Positions 7,553 through 10,232 of a stretch of 10,232 bases of DNA are shown one piece after another. The number at the start of each line of letters is the position of its first letter. Within the stretch, counting starts at the first letter, position 1. The translations under genes and the position numbers were made by a program. The notes under the pieces were generated by a model that was given only the letters and a program-made list of their open reading frames with translations, was not told the origin of the DNA and ran no database searches. Origin of the DNA: Sulfurovum sp. (lineage in GTDB: Bacteria; Campylobacterota; Campylobacteria; Campylobacterales; Sulfurovaceae); contig DQVY01000016.1 of assembly GCA_015661535.1 (NCBI GenBank), positions 1 through 10,232 on the forward strand, read 5' to 3'.

Positions 7553-7573
7553 CAAAGTACCTTTGATGGAAAA
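7545..7573 (-). promoter_or_regulatory. perfect 13-bp hairpin covering dnaB start codon and ribosome site
   Basis: The bases 7545-7557 and 7561-7573 are exact reverse complements with a 3-base loop. In the dnaB mRNA the 5' arm ends in CAAAG, so most of the AAAGG ribosome site is in the stem, and the AUG at 7552-7550 is in the 3' arm paired to CAU. If it forms, initiation at this AUG would be blocked unless opened by a protein, by the upstream fold or by ribosomes. What is seen is the inverted repeat; the regulatory role is inference. Confidence 0.55.
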
Positions 7574-7692
7574 AGTGAATAGTCAATAGTCAATAGTGAA
7601 TAATGTGCCACTTTGGGATACCTCATTTATAAAACTTTCTGATTAAGAAAGCATACCATAACTATTCACTATTCACTATTAGTTATTCACTT
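7573..7692. repeat. 120-base inverted-repeat element with four 7-base units per arm, between ispG and dnaB
   Basis: The outer 30 bases of the two ends (7573-7602 and 7663-7692) are inverted copies matching at 26 of 30 positions. Each arm is four tandem heptamers: GTGAATA, GTCAATA, GTCAATA, GTGAATA at 7575-7602, and on the minus strand GTGAATA, ACTAATA, GTGAATA, GTGAATA at 7690-7663. The 60-base centre is AT-rich and has a small hairpin, CTTTCT-GATTA-AGAAAG, at 7635-7651. The TGA stop of ispG (7689-7687) lies in the first heptamer of the right arm. No coding capacity is seen. It may be a MITE-like miniature element or a long transcript hairpin; I do not recognise a named family. A promoter for dnaB should lie here, but no box stands out (weak TATAAA on the minus strand at 7631-7626). 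Confidence 0.7.
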
Positions 7693-8748
7693 GTTTTGCG
7701 CAGCAAAACGTTCTACTTCTGCAACAAACCTGTCAACCAGTTCTGCTTCAGGAAGCCTTGCTACCACTTCCCCTTTGAGCATCACAAGTCCTGCACCTTT
7801 TCCATAGGCAATAGCAACATCCGCATGTTTGGCTTCACCAATGGCATTGACCACACAACCCATCACAGAGACATCCATAGGGGTTTTAATATGCGCTGTA
7901 CGTCTTTCAACCTCTGCTACAGCCGTGACCAAATCAGCCTCTATACGCCCGCAGGTAGGACATGAGATAATGTTAAGACCTTCTTTAATACGCCCAGAGT
8001 CTTTGAGTATGGCTTTGCCTACTTTGATCTCTTCTTCCAACTCACCGGTAATAGAAACACGCATTGTGTCCCCTATGCCGTCAAGCAGCAAGGCTCCTAG
8101 CCCAATGGAAGATTTGATCGTTGCATGGAAGATAGTCCCCGCCTCTGTGACACCCAGATGAAAAGGGTAGTCATTTTTCGGACGTAACAGTCGGTAAGCA
8201 TCTACTGTCCTGTCCACATCAGAAGCCTTCAAAGAGACTTTAATGTCTGTAAACCCAAGATCTTCCAAAAACTTGATGTTATACTCTGCTGAAGCTACCA
8301 TACCCTCAGCTGTTGCACCGTACTTTTGGTCAAACTCTTTCTCCAAAGACCCCGCATTTACCCCTATACGTATAGGAAGGTTACGCTCTTGACAGGCCTT
8401 GACTATCTCTTTAATGCGTGATTTTTCACCAATATTCCCAGGGTTCAAACGGATACAATCTACCCACTTCGCCGCTTCAAGTGCCAATTTATAGTTAAAA
8501 TGGATATCTGCTATAAGCGGCAGAGATATCTGCTCTTTGATGGCTTTAAGTGCCAAAGCATCTTCCATTTCAGGCACCGCCACACGCACCATATCTGCCC
8601 CGGCAAAATGTAGACGGTTTATCTGCTCTACTGTCTCCATCACATTGTGTGTATCTGAGTAAGTCATGGACTGTACAGAAATAGGCGCATCTCCTCCTAC
8701 AGCTACATTACCGACATAAATTTTTTTTGTTTTTACTCTTGGTTTCAA
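7687..8748 (-). CDS. ispG: 4-hydroxy-3-methylbut-2-enyl diphosphate synthase (flavodoxin), IspG
   Basis: 353 residues. IspG converts methylerythritol cyclodiphosphate to hydroxymethylbutenyl diphosphate in the MEP pathway, using a [4Fe-4S] cluster in the cytoplasm. Seen: an N-terminal TIM-barrel with IYVGNVAVGGDAPISVQSMT (10-29), ADMVRVAVPEM, LIADIHFNYKLAL, RLNPGNIG (100-107), IPIRIGVNAGSLEK and LGVTEAG; a C-terminal cluster domain with SCPTCGR (C263, C266), GCVVNAIGEAKHAD (C298, E305). All three cluster cysteines and the catalytic glutamate are present. Length and sequence closely resemble the H. pylori enzyme. The start is a TTG at 8748-8746: AAGGG lies 6 bases upstream, no ATG suits, and the resulting MKPRVKTKKI matches the usual beginning. 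A REP pair ends directly before the ribosome site, and its stop codon lies in the heptamer element. Confidence 0.95.
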   Translation of the reverse strand: MKPRVKTKKIYVGNVAVGGDAPISVQSMTYSDTHNVMETVEQINRLHFAGADMVRVAVPEMEDALALKAIKEQISLPLIADIHFNYKLALEAAKWVDCIRLNPGNIGEKSRIKEIVKACQERNLPIRIGVNAGSLEKEFDQKYGATAEGMVASAEYNIKFLEDLGFTDIKVSLKASDVDRTVDAYRLLRPKNDYPFHLGVTEAGTIFHATIKSSIGLGALLLDGIGDTMRVSITGELEEEIKVGKAILKDSGRIKEGLNIISCPTCGRIEADLVTAVAEVERRTAHIKTPMDVSVMGCVVNAIGEAKHADVAIAYGKGAGLVMLKGEVVARLPEAELVDRFVAEVERFAAQNK

Positions 8749-8759
8749 GATTTACCCTT

Positions 8760-8841
8760 GTAGGGTGGGCATTTATGCCCACCATTGATATGCAAATATC
8801 AATCATTACATGATTGTGGTGGGCATAAATGCCCACCCTAC
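8760..8841. repeat. BIME-like pair of identical inverted REP palindromes upstream of ispG
   Basis: The left unit (8760-8783) is GTAG plus a hairpin with a 9-bp stem, GGTGGGCAT over ATGCCCACC, and a TT loop. The right unit (8818-8841) is its exact reverse complement, all 24 bases. The 34-base spacer has two more small stems, TTGATAT-GCAA-ATATCAA and AATCA-TTACA-TGATT. This layout is that of a BIME made of two REP sequences with the GTAG tetranucleotide at the outer ends. On the minus strand the left unit ends immediately before the ispG ribosome site AAGGG (8759-8755), so it probably lies in the ispG leader RNA. No RAYT transposase gene is in the window. Confidence 0.78.
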
Positions 8842-8854
8842 ATTTTTAACCCTT

Positions 8855-8892
8855 GTTCTCATGCTAATCATGGGAACGAGAATATAATTCTC
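8855..8892. repeat. second palindrome type (GTTCYCATG hairpin) with adjoining small hairpin
   Basis: At 8855-8877 GTTCTCATG pairs with CATGGGAAC (9 bp with one G-T pair on one strand) around a CTAAT loop. It is followed at 8878-8892 by GAGAAT-ATA-ATTCTC. On the minus strand it reads CTCGTTCCCATG and onward, like dispersed CGTTCCCA-type palindromes known to me from other proteobacterial genomes. The family assignment is from memory only. It is a different sequence from the GTAG elements on either side, so at least two repeat families share this gap. Confidence 0.45.
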
Positions 8893-8918
8893 TTATTCTA
8901 TCTAAAATTTATTAACCC

Positions 8919-8946
8919 GTAGGGTGCGTTTCTCAACGCACCCTAG
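8919..8946. repeat. single REP-like palindrome at the 3' end of priA
   Basis: GTAG (8919-8922) precedes the hairpin GGTGCGTT-TCTC-AACGCACC (8923-8942), an 8-bp perfect stem with a 4-base loop, followed by CTAG. The stem begins with the same GGTG as the other REP-like units, so it is a relative with a different stem tip. The TAG stop codon of priA (8945-8943, minus strand) is formed by the last bases of this element. Confidence 0.7.
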
Positions 8947-10232
8947 GAGAATTCGACAGGGTCAAAATCTATCTCTATCTCTCGACAATCGACAGCATGC
9001 AAAGCCTTCAACAAAGGCACCCTGTTTTTTGCCCGTAGTAAAATGTTAAACCTGTATTTATTGGCAATGCGTTCCACCGGTGCTTTTCCTGACCCTACCA
9101 CTTCTATGTTTTTAAAGGTTTTCAGTTTTGTCACGGTGTCAAGTGTTATTTTCCCTGCTTTTTTTTCATCTTTATGCGCGATGAGTATACGGGCAAGAGA
9201 TGAAAATGGCGGATAGTCAGCCATCTCCAAAAACAACAACTCATCTTTAATGAAGAGTTCATAATCACTCAAATAGGTTTGGAAAAATTCAGGGTCTCCT
9301 GTTTGTACAATGACTTCTGCTTTTTTTGCCCTGCCTGAACGTCCTGCAATTTGAAAAAGTAAAGAGATAGCCCTTTCTCGCGCTCTATAATCAGCCAGTC
9401 CTAAAATGTAATCCAGTCCCATAATGACTGAGAGTGTGATGTTTGCATAGTCATGCCCTTTAGAGAGCATCTGTGTTCCTAAAAGTAAATGACTCTCTCC
9501 AGACTCAAAACGACCTAGTGCCTCTTTGAGTTTTTTAGCCGTAGTAATGCTGTCTTTATCAAACTGCTCTACCTGTATGCCTTCTATGGCTTCAGAGATG
9601 ACCTCTATAGCCTCAACCGTACCCATACGTTCACTTTTAAGGGGTGCATAGCCACATTGTGTACAAGTGTCAGCTATGGCTTCTGTGAAGTTACAGTAGT
9701 GACACTTTAAATGTTTATATTTTCTGTGTAAAGCCATACCGACAGAACAGTAAGGACAAAGATGTGTTTTCCCGCAAGACTCACAGTAGAGGTATTTAAA
9801 GTTACCCCGTGTGGGTAAAAAGAGAAGCGATTGATTGCCTGCTTTGTAATGCGTATGCAAAGCATGTAACATGGTATGATTCAGCTTATCACCCGTAATG
9901 AACTGATACTTCTTTTCACTCTGCACAAAAGCTTTGTCCAGCTTCACCACATCATATTTATAATACGAAGCAATGGACGGTGTAGCAGAAGCCAAAAGCA
10001 CCTTCGCCCCCAGTTTTTTTCCCATTAACACAGCCACGTCACGCGCATGATACCGTGGCCGTGTCATCGCCTTATAAGAGTCATCATGCTCCTCATCGAC
10101 CACGATCAGCCCCAAGTTTGACAGCGGCACAAAAAGCGCAGAACGTGCCCCGGCCACGATGCGTATCTCCCCTGCCTCAATACCTTTTAAAATAGACTCT
10201 TTTTTCTTTTTCGTCAACTTAGAATGCCACAT
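8943..10232 (-). CDS. priA: primosomal replication-restart helicase PriA (5' end beyond window)
   Basis: The last 429 residues of PriA; the first codon in the window is an internal ATG and the gene continues to the right. Alignment by eye to E. coli PriA places this from just before helicase motif II onward. Seen: DEEH (about 46-49), motif III ASATPS (81-86), eight zinc-binding cysteines in four CxxC pairs (C150/153, 159/162, 177/180, 190/193), motif V GTQMLSKGHDY (252-262) and motif VI QIAGRSGR (294-301), then the C-terminal domain ending DFDPVEFS. PriA recognises stalled forks and reloads DnaB, whose gene lies downstream beyond ispG. It appears intact as far as visible. Its stop codon is supplied by a REP-like repeat. 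The 194-base gap to ispG makes co-transcription uncertain. Confidence 0.95.
   Translation of the reverse strand: MWHSKLTKKKKESILKGIEAGEIRIVAGARSALFVPLSNLGLIVVDEEHDDSYKAMTRPRYHARDVAVLMGKKLGAKVLLASATPSIASYYKYDVVKLDKAFVQSEKKYQFITGDKLNHTMLHALHTHYKAGNQSLLFLPTRGNFKYLYCESCGKTHLCPYCSVGMALHRKYKHLKCHYCNFTEAIADTCTQCGYAPLKSERMGTVEAIEVISEAIEGIQVEQFDKDSITTAKKLKEALGRFESGESHLLLGTQMLSKGHDYANITLSVIMGLDYILGLADYRARERAISLLFQIAGRSGRAKKAEVIVQTGDPEFFQTYLSDYELFIKDELLFLEMADYPPFSSLARILIAHKDEKKAGKITLDTVTKLKTFKNIEVVGSGKAPVERIANKYRFNILLRAKNRVPLLKALHAVDCREIEIDFDPVEFS

Noticed and set aside
7553..7555. TTG start for dnaB, giving MMENMYNLN
   Set aside because: It directly precedes an ATG at better spacing (7 bases) from AAAGG, which is the simpler choice.
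7575..7690. CRISPR array
   Set aside because: Units are 7 bases with no spacers and are arranged as two inverted arms; no cas genes.
7829..8161. 110-codon open frame antisense to ispG
   Set aside because: Low-complexity Ser/Pro-rich translation inside a strongly conserved gene; shadow frame.
8806..8871. Short minus-strand frame of about 21 codons starting at the ATG within the GTTCCCATG palindrome, as a leader peptide of ispG
   Set aside because: No ribosome-binding site, and it reads straight through the REP unit; more likely chance.

Overview
The window looks like ordinary chromosomal core DNA of a Campylobacterota (epsilonproteobacterial) organism. Sulfurovum or a close relative is the best guess. 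The reasons are protein similarity recalled from Helicobacter pylori and Campylobacter (IspG, DnaB with a charged C-terminal insertion, a short ComEC, a Csd3-type M23 peptidase), two gene neighbourhoods that match H. pylori from memory (csd3 / pgbA-type / glcD, and dnaB / comEC), and a base composition richer in GC than Sulfurimonas or Campylobacter. The taxonomic call is inference; no search was run.

Left part (1-4693): a minus-strand pair, csd3-like M23 peptidase followed by a Nudix hydrolase that runs off the left edge, overlaps by 26 bases. It diverges, across a 139-base promoter region, from a plus-strand run of three closely packed genes: a secreted protein with a PgbA-type N-terminal domain, a GlcD-type FAD-linked oxidase, and a YihY/BrkB-type membrane protein. 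These cover cell-wall trimming and shape, 2-hydroxyacid (lactate or glycolate) oxidation and envelope functions.

Right part (4836-10232): all genes are on the minus strand, in transcription order priA (5' end beyond the window), ispG, dnaB, comEC. They cover replication restart, isoprenoid precursor synthesis, the replicative helicase and the DNA-uptake channel. dnaB and comEC are 8 bases apart and probably co-transcribed.

The unusual material lies between genes. There are three loci of REP-like palindromes (GTAG followed by a GGTG-type hairpin). One sits between the convergent yihY and comEC genes. Two flank a different palindrome between priA and ispG. Between ispG and dnaB is a 120-base inverted-repeat element built from four 7-base units on each arm. 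These elements touch the genes: one supplies the stop codon of priA, another contains the stop codon of ispG, and one abuts the ribosome-binding site of ispG. A separate, perfect 13-bp hairpin covers the start codon and ribosome-binding site of dnaB.

No tRNA, rRNA, CRISPR array, transposase, phage gene or toxin-antitoxin pair was seen. I do not see a new multi-gene system; the points worth following are the repeats and the dnaB leader.
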